A stretch of 64,000 bases of DNA from Sabethes cyaneus (GCF_943734655.1 NC_071355.1:224320527-224384526), one strand, 5' to 3'; positions 1 through 12,270 are shown, counted from the first letter of the stretch. Notes: generated from the letters alone by a model not told the origin. A program made the numbers and translations.

Positions 1-97
1 CAATAAGACGAAGAGGGCACAGCGAACGAGCTATAGCGAGATCTGACGAGCACTGGGTGTCCGCGGAACTAGAGATTAGCGGCCATGGACCAAAATA

Positions 98-931
98 ACG
101 GGTGACAACTAAAATTTTGGAAGTTTTTCGAGGCCCCTATACTCAACAACAAACGAGCTCAGGGAGAAATGAGAGTGTGTATTTCTCTCCTCTTTCTGCA
201 AGTATTTTTTGTTTTGTTTATGCTTGCCAAGTTTTGCTAAAAATAGCGTCAAAACAAGAAGCATTCCGCGAGCGCGTTGTACACTTCTACGCACTTCCAC
301 AGAAATCTCGAGAAAAAGTTGACGGTACAACCTTTAAAAAGCGAATATGTTGCGGCTTCGACGGTTTATCATATCCTAAGATGCCCAACAACTATTCGCA
401 AGCAAGGTAGTGGAAGACCAGCCAAAATTATGGACACAGAAGGACATCGTTTTCTTTCTTGTTTTTTTTTAACAACAAGCCCTCTGGCTTGGCTATCAAT
501 TAAGATGCACCAGACGAATGTTTGAAGAAAATTTTGATCCTGTTTCTACAAAAACATCATGCAGATGGACAATACGTGTTTTGGCCGGATAGAGCATCAT
601 CGCATTATGCCAAAAAAACACGATCGTTCCTGATTACCCATTCGATCCCATTTTTACCCGAACACCACGACCCGTAAAATCTGTCTTTGAGTTCCTTGGT
701 GTATCAAGAGATGCATTCGCAAAGTTGGCCTGACCGTACAACGCTCCTGTTTTGACGTCAAACGAAAGCTTTGCCGAACAGCCGATTACGGACCGTTTTC
801 AAATGTACACTAATTTGTTTTCAACAATGGATAATGTATCTTTCACTTCGGTAGATCAGATCTTCTTCAGGTATCTTTGTCTTTTTTTGACAGCTTGAGA
901 AAAAAATTCCAAAATTTTAGTTGTCACCCTT
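98..931 (+). mobile_element. Decayed Tc1/mariner element with TIRs
   Basis: Ends are inverted repeats GGGTGACAACTAAAATTTTG (left from 100, right complement ending 929), bounded by TA at 96-97 and 932-933. Inside, in shifting frames on the plus strand, are transposase remnants: FRERVVHFYAL about 271-300, the HTH part with STVYHILR and RKQGSGRPAKIM about 350-435, then FWPDRASSHYAKK about 580-620 and PEHHDP about 655-675, which resemble the second and third catalytic Asp regions of mariner transposases. The middle part with the first catalytic Asp is missing, so it is an internally deleted, frameshifted copy lying in Wnt6 intron 2. Confidence 0.78.
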
Positions 932-2089
932 TAGATGGAGGAATACCGCAAAACTCTTTGAGCAATGGAGAACTGGGAAGATGTATGAATGTACTGATTT
1001 TCAGTATACTTCGACAATTTTTGCCTAACTTCACATGGTAATTTCAAAATCAAAATTGACCATCGGTGCCTTTATCCAATTCTCTCCAAGCTCAGATCCG
1101 AAAGGGTTTTCCCGCTGCCTCCGTCCGCAGGGTTCACATATGCAGATGGATGGGTGAGAATGCACAGCTCAATATGCATTTATTTATTATAATGATCATG
1201 CGGTCTCTTTTCGACCACACCGCCGCCACCGCCGAAGCCGCGTTGCTGCGGCCGCGGTCATCCAGTTTCCGCCAAAAATGGGTTGATCGGAGCATCGTGA
1301 CACATCCTCCTCCCGGTGCCTGTTACGGTTTGAAAATGTAAAAGAGAAAATTGCCCCCTCACCGATTATTGCCGCCCGTTCCGTTCTTAAGCCGCCCATA
1401 TCGACCGTCTCGTCCAGGTTTAATTTGACATGACAGTAGCCCGGTTCGCAGGGCAGGCAAGAGACATAAAAACAATAACAGACCGCGAGCGAGGACTGAC
1501 TGAGACAAGGTAGGCTGTTTGTTTGTTTTATTGATCCGATCGCTAACAAATCTTCGACAGTCAGGCAGGATCAGAGAGCATTTTACAGCATAGATACGGT
1601 GTGTCAAGTCGATTTCCTGTGACTAACCGCACAGATCCTCCCCCCTTCCCACGCGGAATCTCCGACTTTTGCCATTAACAATGAGCATGTGCATGCATGA
1701 GGAGGTTCTGGTTTTAGATTGGATTTTTTTTCGGCATGTTACAAGCCACACGGCACGGGTGGTGACGAAGTAGATGATCGGCCGGAGAGCAGCATCCGAA
1801 CATTGACTTTGGCATCCACTCCTGTGGGATATTGCGGGAGGCTGCATGAGGTTCAATCAAAATTGCATTTACTTTGGCTTTGCCATGATGCACAATGCTG
1901 AAGTAAAGCCTTCCTTGATCACACTGATTTTCGCCGCTAAATGTTATTTATTGTCGTTACAATATCGTTAAATTCCACACTGAGAAAGTAGTGAAATGCA
2001 AGGAGAAGCTTGAATTGCAAGGAAATCAGTATTGCTGGCAATAGTTTACCACGGCTTAAATAAAACGATCTAAAGCTTACAGTACTTAC
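932..2089 (-). other. Wnt6 intron 2, right-hand part
   Basis: Sequence after the exon 2 donor. No Wnt coding segment in any minus frame. It has a GC-rich patch at about 1200-1450 rich in CCG/CGG and otherwise unique-looking sequence. The intron runs off the left edge, so it is at least 2.1 kb. Confidence 0.7.
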
Positions 2090-2325
2090 CCCTGGTCAAT
2101 ATCCTCCGCATGCTGCGCTTGATTGTCCACGAGCAGTTCCACATGTTGTTGCGGAATTGGTTTTCGCACTCCCGAAAGCCCAGATTGATGCCACGTTTGA
2201 TTTCCCGCATCAGAGAAGTGTCATTTTTGCAGATGTCGGCCAACTTTCCGGAAAGGCGCTTGGTTTTCTTGTTTCTATTTTCGCATACCTGCGCCGGATC
2301 CAGTAGAATGTTGCTGCCTTCAGCC
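2090..2325 (-). CDS. Wnt6: Wnt6 exon 2 (N-terminal Wnt core, gene continues off the left edge)
   Basis: Exon of 236 nt, residues about 21-99 of the protein, bounded by acceptor CCCATCAG before 2325 and donor GTAAGT starting at 2089 (phase 1). It contains family-typical elements: DPAQVC, KRLSGKLADIC, GINLGFRECENQFRN and MWNCS. The cysteines of DPAQVC, ADIC, REC and NCS are those expected in the N-terminal Wnt domain; NDT and NCS are possible N-glycosylation sites. The exon ends in RRILTRG/D, just where other Wnts read D(T/I)RE(T). Closest by eye to Wnt6; Wnt1 and Wnt10 differ in this segment. Only about 99 of the usual 350-400 residues are in the window: no sequence encoding the RETAF region, the palmitoylated-serine loop or the Cys-rich C-terminus is seen between 1 and 2089, so those exons lie to the left. 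Confidence 0.9.
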
Positions 2326-4089
2326 CTGATGGGAATATATGTAGAGATGTAATTTGAAAATGAGAGACGCAATCAAACCCGGTTACGTAAAGTTTATTTC
2401 TACGAAACGCAAGTGCGCTCATAATCGTTAAATTGGTAGTTATAAACTTCGGCGTGCCCCCTACACGCCTGTCTTAATTGGAACTAAAGCAACGGAACAA
2501 GAGGAAGAGAAGTGAAATATTACATGAAATGGTACAATTGTCGATCATTGCCACTATCCATTCCGCGGTTGCAGGCGGGTGAAATTGAGCTCGGCAGGAA
2601 GCGGAGGCGGGAAAAATAGTCGTAAAAGATCTATTTCTTGTTTGTTTACAATAAATAATTTTAATTTAAGTGCAATTTGTACATAGTCCAGATCTTTGTA
2701 GAATGTAACGATCTTTAGAAACTAATTGTTTCCAAATGCGCTCGATACCAGGCCGTTCTGAAGAAATAAAAAATCGGTATTCATACGAAGGTAAATATCT
2801 ACGGTGTTTCATCCATTTGGCTGCGGTTTCTCCGAATCTCGCATATAAAAAAAGGCATCGTGAAGATAAAACGTTTAGGATGAATAATTTATTAACATTT
2901 TTACGGTAACATAATTAGATATGCAAAACAAGTCGCGACCGAATGTGGATTCGGTTCTCGCACTTGACCCTCGGATCACGGATTCAACGTGCTCGGCGGG
3001 GCTTTGCTTAATCGCACGGCTCAGCGTTTCGCTGCGTTGCGTTGTTGCGGTTGTGCTCTGAAGCGTCCGTCGCAGATCTGGAACGCGGGCGCGCGCGGAG
3101 ACTTCATTTACGGTAACGAAACTGAGCTGTGCGCGGTGCGATGCGATGCGTAATGTTCGGACCTTGGTTGTGAAGCTCTTCGAGCTTATATTTTCCGTGG
3201 TCACATCGCTTGCCATGATACATAGTTGATGGTGTTATTCCTTTTATTTCGTAATAAAAATAATAAAGATTTAGATAAATCAGCTTTGGCTGGAATTTAG
3301 GTAAACTCTACCGTTGGTAACGGAGGCTTGAAAAAACTTCGTGAATTTTGTGTGGAGAGAAAAAAAAAGTTTATGGCCCATAAGCGTCTACTGACCGGCG
3401 GAGCTTAGCATCGTCGTACGCAATTGTCACGTGGCGCTACCTGGATGATGAGGTCGGCTATTCTTGGAAATTTCGGTAAAGGTCATTGCACATCGTAGGT
3501 AGAGTTGCATGTTTCATTTCTCTAAGGCCAATACACTTCCAAGCAAGTCGATTTTCTAACTGAGGGAATGACTTTTATTTTGCTGACGTTAACAGTATTA
3601 TTTTAGATTATAACAGAATAGTATATCAGGAAAAATAGCTTCTATTCACACGTGAGGAAATAAGTTATCTGGAAAAGGATTCAGATCCTAAGATTCCATC
3701 CCATCTAAATAATCATCTCAATATTTCGTTTAAACGTCAATCCACTATCTTTCGTATGGCATAGTGATGAGGTATAATGCAACAACAGGCGCGGTATGCT
3801 CCCGTGAGATTTCAATCAAAGCCTCAGATATATTCCGACAATCCACGAGTGCCGAGAAGTGACACGATCACACAGCTAATTATGAGAACGGGGATTTAAA
3901 AAGTACTTAGTTTTTATGCTCAAAACAAAAGATATGATAGACGCAGAAACACAATAATAAATTCATCGTGATCGTGAACATATCTGATATATTTTTTATA
4001 AGTTTCATAGAATTTCAAAATGCCACGTGGTACAAGACTGGACTAACAATCCAGTTATCCGAATGTCAGCTGAGAAATAATGTTAAACT

Positions 4090-4218
4090 CAATGGGATCG
4101 TAGCGCTAGCCCCGCAATTGTCCTGTGCTCTCAGCTGGCTGCGAAGTCTGTCAAATACAAACAGAAGGTCAAGATTCGCAAGCAGAATGTAGCACCTAGG
4201 CTTTGCTTTGCTTTGCTA
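4090..4218 (+). mobile_element. tRNA-derived SINE, 5'-truncated copy
   Basis: Matches the 3' half of the SINE at 28384-28561: ATCGTAGCGCTAGCCC, CAATTGTCCTGTGCTCT, GGCTGCGAAGTCTGTC, GAATGTAGCACCTAGG, and a TTTGC-repeat tail. The tRNA-like head is absent. Confidence 0.6.
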
Positions 4219-4979
4219 GATTTTCAAAATCCTTAGCTACTGTACGGCGCATGATCAATCAAAAAATGATCATCTGGTCATTTTTTCAACTGAATGAAAA
4301 TTCGTCCTATAATTTTAGTTTTGCCAAAAAATTTCTTTTATTTCTAGTTTGGAAATTATTTGAATTATGTAGTATATACCATCTTCTATCCTAATTACCA
4401 TGACTACCGAAAGCGTAAAACACCGTTTAATAGGTTCAGAAACGATCCTCCCGCTGTCTGTAGGAAGGTAGCGCCAGGAGGGTTTAAAAAATCACAGCAC
4501 CACGGCACGCCGGCGACCATGGTAACTGACAGCTGACGAGAGCCAACAGCGTACTGCCTTTTCTCCTCACCGACGGCGGATCGTGATCGTCGAATCGCTC
4601 TAATTTATACTAATTAATTGTGGAACGTGCCCGCTCGGGCTAAGAAAAATTATGCATCAGCATCGAAGTCTGATAAAACGGCAAGTGTTAATTGATCAAA
4701 TTGAGTGATACTAAAAACGCGGGAACCTGATTCGTTAATACACGATCGATAAACTATAAAATCAACATCTTTATGATCCATTCGGGTGAACCGCGGCGTT
4801 CAATGACGGGACTGGTTGCCACCGAGACAAGCCGGAATGACTAATTTATGTCTTTATTAGCGAGCAACCACTTCGGGGTGTTCCCCTGCGGGGTCCGAAG
4901 CTGACTGTGGCTAGACAACCGTCCGGACACGAACAACCAGAGCGGGCTCAAAATTTGAATTTATAATTTTTCAACCCAT

Positions 4980-5012
4980 CCAGCAACAGCAGCAGCAGCA
5001 GCAGCAGCAGCG
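4980..5012 (+). repeat. (CAG)n microsatellite
   Basis: About nine CAG units in high-complexity intronic sequence (4420-5340) that carries no recognised transposon. Confidence 0.7.
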
Positions 5013-6658
5013 GCATCTCGGGTCTCGACGCAGATTTCGAAGATTAGTGGGCCCAAGTAAATGGAGCTTTATAAACACGGTGATTAGGAAATTAATTTCC
5101 AACGATTAATTTGATGAGATAAGATTGATTTTATATCGATAGCAAAACAATCCGGATTGTGCCCTCAAATGGCGAACCGTGGTTGGGTAGCGGCCGTTCT
5201 GGTTGTATAGCTGGCTGGTTCGTCCTGGAGGAAGCTATAATTTATCAGCAGTAAATTTTTAATTACTGACGGCGTAAGGTGTGCTCATATCGTAGCGAGA
5301 GCGCAGCACACGTGCTGAAGATGTATGACGATAAATTTTTGTAATGTGTAAGCTTTTTATGTGGGTTTCTTTAAATTAATTTTTTTCGCTTCATTCGTTA
5401 AGCACACTTTATTGTTTTACGTGTATTCAGTTACAGTTTTTCTCATAATAAACCTCAGTTGGTAATCATAAAATCATGTATGAAAATAAGACAAATTACT
5501 TAAGATATTTTTCTGTTATTTGACTCCAGAATTTCACTTTGAGATCTGACCTGAACTCAATTTATACAGCACAAATAATTCGCAGAAAAATCATTTTATC
5601 ATTTAGATTAGATGTTTTTATCCGCATATCAAATTTGAAAGAAAAGACAATCAGCGGATCAAAAATATTGCCACAAACCGTATCACGACTGCTTGTTACT
5701 GCCTGCTTCGTGCATACACATTCTTGGGGACCTAAAGGAAATCTTACACGAAGCGAGGGCCATTGTTTTCGACTCGATAGTGTGTAGCACTAAATCATAT
5801 TAATCCCGAGACAACACTAGCAGCGAGTGGTTCGTTTTCCATTACACATTTTTTCGTCTCGCAAAGGTAAATCGTTGTTTATTCAGAATCCATCATCAGC
5901 GGTGGCCTTCCACGAGGACATTCAGAAGGGAAGTTGTGCATAAAAACGTCTGCTACAGGTTTCAGAATAATTTTGATGATGTTTTCGTTTGCAGATGACG
6001 GTTTCTACCAATCCACTGGATTCCAGTTCTGCGCTCACCACAACTACAACCACCTAGTTCTTCAGTCCAATGTTTATTGCCGACGAGCCGATGTGTCAAT
6101 ATGTTCAACAGAATTCCCTAATTTATTTTAATTATCATTGAATGACTGCTCTCGGGAGCTCATCTGCAATTCGCAGAGTTTGCCTTCGCATGTCCACCGC
6201 ATACCGCGTACGGTTTGTCTGACGGTCTCCGTTCTGTTCTGTTGACTGACTCCATTGATGGTCAAGCACGAAATTGGACGCAGTCGAGCAAATAAACGAA
6301 CGATGAGATGGACGATGGATAAATATTATTGCGGTGTCAATAAAAACGGCCGAGGTGGTTTTTCAGTAACTCAAATTTGTTTCGTTAATTGATTCATTCG
6401 ACAAGCTGCTTTTTAATTCGATGGAAATCGTAAATGGTGGGAATTGAATTTTGGTTTTGGTAATTGTAAACAATAGCTTTTTGTGACATACGTTGCACAA
6501 TTATTCATTCATTATTTTAATTGATGCTTAACCATTGTTTTTAGGACCTTTACTCTTTTATGGCAGGTTTTGCATTTCTGTAATAAGAGTGGTTTTTATT
6601 CAAGCGTCATAGAACAGTTTTTTTTAATTCATTGAGCTTTTGTTTTATTAGGATATTA

Positions 6659-7135
6659 GGCCATTGCTAATCATATTGAAAGTTTTTGTCACCCCCCCTT
6701 GGCTTTGGAAATTGGCTTGAAAAATCGGGGGGAAAAAAATAATTTGTAGGATATGAGTTAAATTTTTTTTTATAAAATCAATTGTCTGTGGGCTCTACAG
6801 CCTGAAAAACTTGAAAAATGAGTTGGGTTCGAGTTGAGTTAACGCTTCTAGCTTGAAATAGAAATGGAAATTCAAACAACGCAATTTCCGAAAATCGGCC
6901 AAAAAAATTATCTTTCGTTTTTGTCTTTTTTCGTAGATTTTTGCATGGAAATTAATAACGTATATATTAAACGCAAGAATAGATTTGGTTTTCACGTTTG
7001 AACTTAAAATAAGAATGCGTAAAATCCAAATTTTTTTTGCTCGATTAAAAAATTCACTTTGTTTTTTTTTCGCCCCCCCCCTTCAGTGGCCCAATGCCGA
7101 AGGGACAAAAACTTTTTAAAATATTTGTAATGGCC
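6659..7135 (+). mobile_element. TTA-flanked MITE, copy A
   Basis: A 477-bp element bounded by GGCCATTGCTAATCATATTG at the left and the complement of a similar sequence (ATATTTGTAATGGCC) at the right, each flanked by TTA (6656-6658 and 7136-7138). Further in, AAAGTTTTTGTC and GACAAAAACTTT are also inverted, next to C-rich runs. A 3-bp TTA duplication fits PIF/Harbinger-type insertion (inference). No coding capacity. Related copies: 17335-18640, 18642-19070 and 48289-48600. Confidence 0.72.
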
Positions 7136-7344
7136 TTACTAGATCATAGAAAACTCCATGCAAAATCGATAAAAAATAGTTGCAATTTGCAATATAGGGT
7201 AGATGTACCAGTAATAGTGAGTATACCAGTAATCAGGGATGGTTCGATCACTTTGACTCAATTTTGATTCATTTTATAGTAACGTCTCAGCCGAGCCAAA
7301 TATGAAAATATTATATATGGGACATTTGTAGAACTAGTTCTAAT

Positions 7345-7514
7345 CTATAATTTTTCTGAACAAAGTTTTGCTGTATCTTTTGTAGTTACGGTGGGACAAC
7401 GCTAGTAACTCATCAGTGACTAAATGAACGTTTATTTAGTCACTAATAAGATACTAGCATTGTAACGCCGTAACTACAAAAGATACAGCAAAACTTTATT
7501 CAGAAAAATTATAG
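7345..7514. mobile_element. Perfect-looking hairpin MITE
   Basis: Two arms of about 80 bp, CTATAATTTTTCTGAA...GTAGTTACGG on the left and their complement ending TTCAGAAAAATTATAG on the right, with little loop sequence. It lies inside the TA-flanked element, next to the LINE fragment. Confidence 0.65.
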
Positions 7515-7526
7515 ATAATACCTGTT

Positions 7527-8665
7527 ATACAAATCTGCGCTAGTACAATGGCTTCGATCCTATCTTTTAAATCGAATGCTCTATGTAAAGATAGGTAATC
7601 AGCAGTCTGCATATTTCACGAACCTCTCCGGTGTTCCACAGGGCAGTAATCTGGGACCACTGCTCTTCACGCTGTTTTTAAACGACGTTTCATTGTTACT
7701 CCCGGAGGATTGCCGATTACTTTTTGCTGACGACGTGAAATTGTTCAAGATTGTCAACGATACTGCAGACTGTTTAGCGCTCCAGGGAATGGTTGATATT
7801 TTTCTTCGGTGGTGTTCCAGCAACCTACTAACGGTTAGCACCGAAAAATGCAGTGCGATTTCGTTTTATAGAAAATCTAATCCGATTACGTTCAATTACA
7901 CCATATTTGGTAAGACGGTAACTAGAGTAAACCAGGTTCGTGATTTGGGCGTTACTTTGGATACTTCGCTCTCATTTAAGCCACACTATAACGAAATAAT
8001 TGCTAAGGCGAATCGACAGCTTGGATTTATATTCAAAATTGCTGAAGAATTTCGTGACCCCATGTGCCTTCGATCACTTTACTATTCCCTGGTGCGTTCC
8101 GTCCTTGAGACCAACTCGGTTGTGTGGTGCCCATTCAATGCTAATTGGATAGCAAGAATTGAAGCCGTTCAGCGAAAATTCGTGCGATATGCTTTACGAT
8201 TTCTTCCATGGCGAAATCAACACCAGCTACCACCGTATGTAGAGCGCTGCCAACTTCTTGAAATGCAGACTTTAGAGCGAAGGCGGTTCGAAGCTCAAGC
8301 TGTCTTTGTGGGAAAGGTTTTGTCTGGCGTGATCGATGCACCTGTTATTCTACAACAGCTTAATATGTATGCACCCGAAAGGACTCTAAGGCCCAGAGAT
8401 CTGTTGTACTTACCTCAGCGAAATGCAACGTACGGGCAACATGACCCTATCCGCTTCATGTCGACAAGCTTTAATGCTGTAGCTGATTTGTTTGATTTTA
8501 ATATTACCGCAACAACGTTTAAACAACGGCTTCGAAGATGAATATGTTTTTTTTTTTTTGTGTATATCTATACTGCTTGTTTTGTGCTGCTTATTAATCA
8601 TTAAGACTACTATTGTCAGATGATGTATTTTATAACAAATAAACAAATAAACAAATAAACAAATG
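7527..8665 (+). mobile_element. 5'-truncated non-LTR retrotransposon, RT C-terminal half
   Basis: An open frame enters at about 7527 (LYKSALVQWLRSYLLNR) and ends with TGA at 8541, about 337 codons. It has the RT motifs GVPQGSNLGPLLF and LLFADDVKLF (FADD active site), then the thumb-like region with EAVQRKFVRYALR. The fingers and the endonuclease are missing by 5' truncation, normal for LINEs. The 3' UTR ends in a tandem ACAAATAA tail at about 8637-8665. The fragment at 58309-59463 has a related RT. The clade was not settled by eye (Jockey/CR1 group likely). The frame is intact but incomplete, so it is not a functional gene. Confidence 0.8.
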
Positions 8666-9084
8666 TCCCATATATAACTTTATCATATTTGGCCCTGTTA
8701 AGATAATACTGTCAAATGAATCAAAATTGAGTCAAAGTGATCGAACCATCCCTGCCAATAATGATGGAAATTTGAAACATTTCATTATTTCGGGATTTCG
8801 ACGTGAGGTCTTCAGAATAAATACTGAATATTGATAAGTCTTGATACTGAGGAAGATCTCCTGTCTGGACCCCAAAATTAAGACATTTTTTGAATTTCCG
8901 TCATTACTGGTACACCCACTAATCTTGGTACATCTACCCTAATATTTAAACAGATTTGGCGTTGACTCGACAGTATCGTAAGCCCTAAATATTTTTTTTT
9001 GTAACGATAGTCTTTCTGGTGTTTATAGTATACAGAGTGCGACAAGAGTGGAAAATTAGGTTAGGAAGGGGCACTGAAGCAAAG

Positions 9085-9870
9085 CTTACTGGCCCACCCA
9101 GTTAGCTTCGGGTACGATGCTGTCCTGTCAAGCCAGTCGTCGTATGTTCGACTCTCGGCTGGGTGGGTGCTGCTATAGAGTCAGTGAGATCGTTGCATTA
9201 GCCCCGTTATTGTCCTGTACTCTAATAAAACTGTAAAACTCCTTAAAACTTACGAAGCTGCTAGGATCAATGGTTTCGATAATAAATTCGTTGATAAAAT
9301 GTTTCGTCTGCGGAAGCGCAAGAGACACAGGAAAAATATCACTACATACCTTGTAACGCAATAAAATAAGAGGAAAAATCGCAAATTTACCAAATCGAAT
9401 ACATATATATTGGCCAAACTCGTCGAAATATTTAAGTCCACGTGAAGGTACATACCTAAAGCCGCAACAGAAAACTAACGTGCGAATGACTACAGTGTGG
9501 CAATGCATGCCATTACCAGTGAACATTTGATTAATTGGAATAGTACTAAACTGTAAAAAAATGTAAGAAAATCATCACATCACATTTGCGTGTTATTACA
9601 GTTACATCCTCACAGCTGAGCGGCCACTAATGAATGAGGACATTGCTACAATAGTATCGCCACTCTACGGCTTAACGAAATTAAGTTTGTAGCTGCTTTC
9701 ATCAACATAATTAGTTAAACTTGGCCCCGTAGACAGGAAAAACTTACCGGAAACCGGTCGACAAAAAGATAATTTATATTTATAGTAAGAACGAAAAGTA
9801 AAATGTTCTAACTGCTTGAGATTCTAATAACCGACTGTGTAATCGTCTGTCGATAAAGAAGGGTCAAGTT
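9085..9870 (+). mobile_element. tRNA-derived SINE interrupted by a 594-bp insertion
   Basis: The SINE head and body (AAGCCAGTCGTCGTATGTTC, GAGTCAGTGAGATCG, TTGTCCTGTACTCTAA) stop at 9228 and resume at 9831 (CCGACTGTGTAATCGTCTGT, CGATAAAGAAGGGTCAAG). Box B-like TGTTCGACTCTC is visible. The inserted DNA is given separately. Confidence 0.6.
9229..9822. mobile_element. Unidentified 594-bp insertion with 8-bp target duplication
   Basis: TCTAATAA occurs at 9221-9228 and again at 9823-9830, exactly where the SINE is broken. Eight base pairs suits a hAT-type element, but no clear terminal inverted repeats are visible and no coding segment is recognised, so the class is open. Confidence 0.5.
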
Positions 9871-9959
9871 CTTAAGTACGTTTATACCGATATGGTTCTG
9901 CTTTTTACTACTAGGTTCGTAGTTCATTCCTCTTTACTCTTTACACATCCTGGGGAAGG

Positions 9960-10045
9960 TGCATGGGTCGAAGCAAGCTATAATCTGAGATTATAACCGG
10001 ATTCGAACCCACAACACTCGCCAGGGTGTGAGGCTCACTGGTACC
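9960..10045 (-). mobile_element. tRNA-like sequence (SINE head or tRNA pseudogene)
   Basis: On the minus strand GGGTTCGAATCC matches a Pol III box B, preceded by a box A-like GGTACCAGTGAGCC. The fold is not that of a complete tRNA, so a SINE head or pseudogene is more likely. Confidence 0.3.
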
Positions 10046-10304
10046 TGTATCTTTGAACCATAGAGGCGCTGGACAAAAGGAGACTGCGCAATCCTCCTTA
10101 TTAAGCTAGCGACATGGGTTGGGTTATTTTTAAACACAAATTGTGCTTCTTCCTCCGTCTACTGTAGAAACCACCGACCGAGAAGTTTAATCTAACCTTG
10201 TTTTTACTGGCGGGACTGGCGGGGTTTGTCTGTCAGCGTGTTAGCCGCGATTCTCACCGCGGGTTTTCGGGAAAGGCTCCATTCCTATGAAATAGACCAA
10301 GTAG

Positions 10305-10550
10305 TTTTAGTCTTGACCTTGAAATGCGGTCAAGCATATATTGATGTCTTTTGAAACGGTGGTTCTACAATTGATGAAAGGACGGTAGGGGAAAGTAATA
10401 AAGAATGTTTGCATGGAGGGGAAAGAATGGAAAGGTGAGGGGGGGGGGGGAGGGGTTATTGATAGCTATGCTTAACAAGTTGTCGTTGTGACTCCTACCT
10501 TTAATCCAATACTGGAAGGTGACCGCATTTCATAGTCAAGACTAAAAACA
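10305..10550. repeat. Inverted repeat with 30-bp arms
   Basis: TTTTAGTCTTGACCTTGAAA (10305-10334 region) pairs with CATTTCATAGTCAAGACTAA (10521-10550). The 185-bp interior has a G run at 10440-10451. Possibly a MITE; no target duplication identified. Confidence 0.45.
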
Positions 10551-11039
10551 CAAGGTTTGGTTTATCAGTTAAGAACTAAAATATATTTACGTTGTATCGG
10601 GTTCATGAGATGATTTGAGATTGTGTGCGTGAATCTGAATGTACAAATGTTGCGTAAGTGTTGTTATCATATAATGTACTAGTTGAGCCCGAATCTTACA
10701 ATCCGGAAAATGTAAATATCTGTTCAGAATTCAGAAAACTGCGGACACATTCCATTGGCCATTTTGTGTCCATTGTCTCCACTGTGATGATTCTATAGGT
10801 GGGCTCTTTTGTGTCCATTGTCTGCCGCGAACCGATTCATATGGTCGTATATAAGTAAGACAAAATTCTGACTTCGAAATCATCTTCTAACTCCGGCTGT
10901 TTGCAACATTTTTGTAGTCTGATTAGAGTAAAATGTTTCTTAGAAAATTCTTGATGGTTTGCTGTCGTTAACTCATTTTGTAAAATTTTGCGACTTGGTC
11001 CGGTCTGGTTTAACACCGACCATATGAAATCGCGACAAG

Positions 11040-11276
11040 CACTCAATATTGAGCAGGCGGGTCGAGCAGTCGAATCAAGCAATCGAGTAAAGCAGTTGGA
11101 TCGAATAGTTGATTCGACCAGCTGAATCAATCATTCGAGTTGAGCAGTCAAGCCGAGCAGTATAATCGAGCAGTCTAGTCGAGCAGTTGAATCGATCAGT
11201 CCGGTCGAGCAGTTGAATCAAGCTGTCCAGTCCAGTCCAGTCCAGTCTAGTCCAGTCCAGTCCAGTCCAGTCCAGT
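11040..11276. repeat. Minisatellite (GAGCAGTYGAATC-like) followed by AGTCC repeats
   Basis: Degenerate 13-14-bp units around GAGCAGTCGAATC run from about 11040 to 11220, then near-perfect CCAGT units to about 11276. Confidence 0.7.
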
Positions 11277-11894
11277 GCATTGCTACGAGAGCATGACGTC
11301 TTGTCAAGGACCTGTTTTTAATTACCGATAAGCCTCTTATGACGCCCTGTCAGAGACCTGGTTTTCGCTACAGACAAGCCTCTTATATAAATAGATTTGG
11401 AAAAGTAAATTAGAATTTGCGTGCATTACGCCACAAGTCAAATCGGGCTGTGTTTAAACACCTTCCGGTGGTCCACAAGGTAGTTGAGCGCACAATACAA
11501 AAGCCGTGATTTAGCGAGTGTGAAGCAGTCAACCCTAAGGTACCATCATTGAATAAAGCTGAAGCACCCATCAAGAGTATGAAATCCGATAGAGCGCCAG
11601 AGATGGACTGTATTTCATCCGAGAGCTGACTGAGCTTCAAAGCTGACCCGTCTTTGTCAGCCCTTTTCAGCAATATATGGGAAACCGCAACTTTTCCGGT
11701 GGACTGGACGCGGGGTATATTGATCAAAGTCCTAAAAAATGAGACTTAACTGAATGCGGTAACTGGCGTGGCATCACGTTGCTCTGTATTAAGTACTCTC
11801 AAAGTACTCTATAGGGCAGTCCTCAACCGGATCCAGGAGACGATCGACGGCGGCAGCAAGCTGGATTCCGTGCTGGTCGATCATATGTAGACCA

Positions 11895-12270
11895 CCCAGC
11901 AAACACCAACTCGTATTTCAATGTACGAAAATTATCGTTATTGACTTTTAATAAATTCAGGATCGTAAATATAGCCTAATAAAATGCACACAAGTTTATA
12001 TTTTATCGTATTTGACGATAGCAAGTGATTGACCTGCGATTTCCAGTACAGAATTGTATAGCATTAAAAAACTAATCGCCTTGAGTCCGATATTATCGCA
12101 TACAAAGACTTATGAAGTTGAATTATTATCGTATATTTTGTAGTACGTATATGGCCTCCAAATCAATACGACTAAGCTAGTTTTGTGCATTAGATACGAT
12201 TTTTCAGGGTATATATAGGTACATCTAACTCATCTGTTACTCTGATTTGCATATGAAAATGTTTGCTGGG
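11895..12270. mobile_element. MITE with CCCAGCAAAC ends
   Basis: CCCAGCAAAC at 11895-11904 is inverted at 12261-12270. It interrupts the RT frame between VDH and HITMLRIIL, and CATAT is present on both sides (11882-11886, 12271-12275), a possible short target duplication. No coding sequence. Confidence 0.6.

Larger units (their letters stand above)
7197..8939. mobile_element. TA-flanked palindromic DNA element split by a hairpin and a LINE
   Basis: Left end GGGTAGATGTACCAGTAATA and right end complement GGGTAGATGTACCAAGATTA form TIRs bordered by TA (7195-7196, 8940-8941). A second long inverted pair lies inside: 7237-7325 against 8662-8755, including GATGGTTCGATCACTTTGAC and its complement. 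The element was thus itself nearly palindromic, and its centre (GGGACATTTGT / ACAAATGTCCC) now holds a hairpin MITE and a LINE. No transposase seen. Confidence 0.72.

Noticed and set aside
1..2089. Search for Wnt6 exon 3 in the left edge
   Set aside because: No minus frame encodes the RETAF/YAI or following Wnt segments; the remaining exons must lie outside the window.
2875..3216. 113-residue minus-strand frame in Wnt6 intron 1
   Set aside because: No recognisable family, no splice-supported neighbours, and basic low-complexity composition; probably chance in GC-richer DNA.
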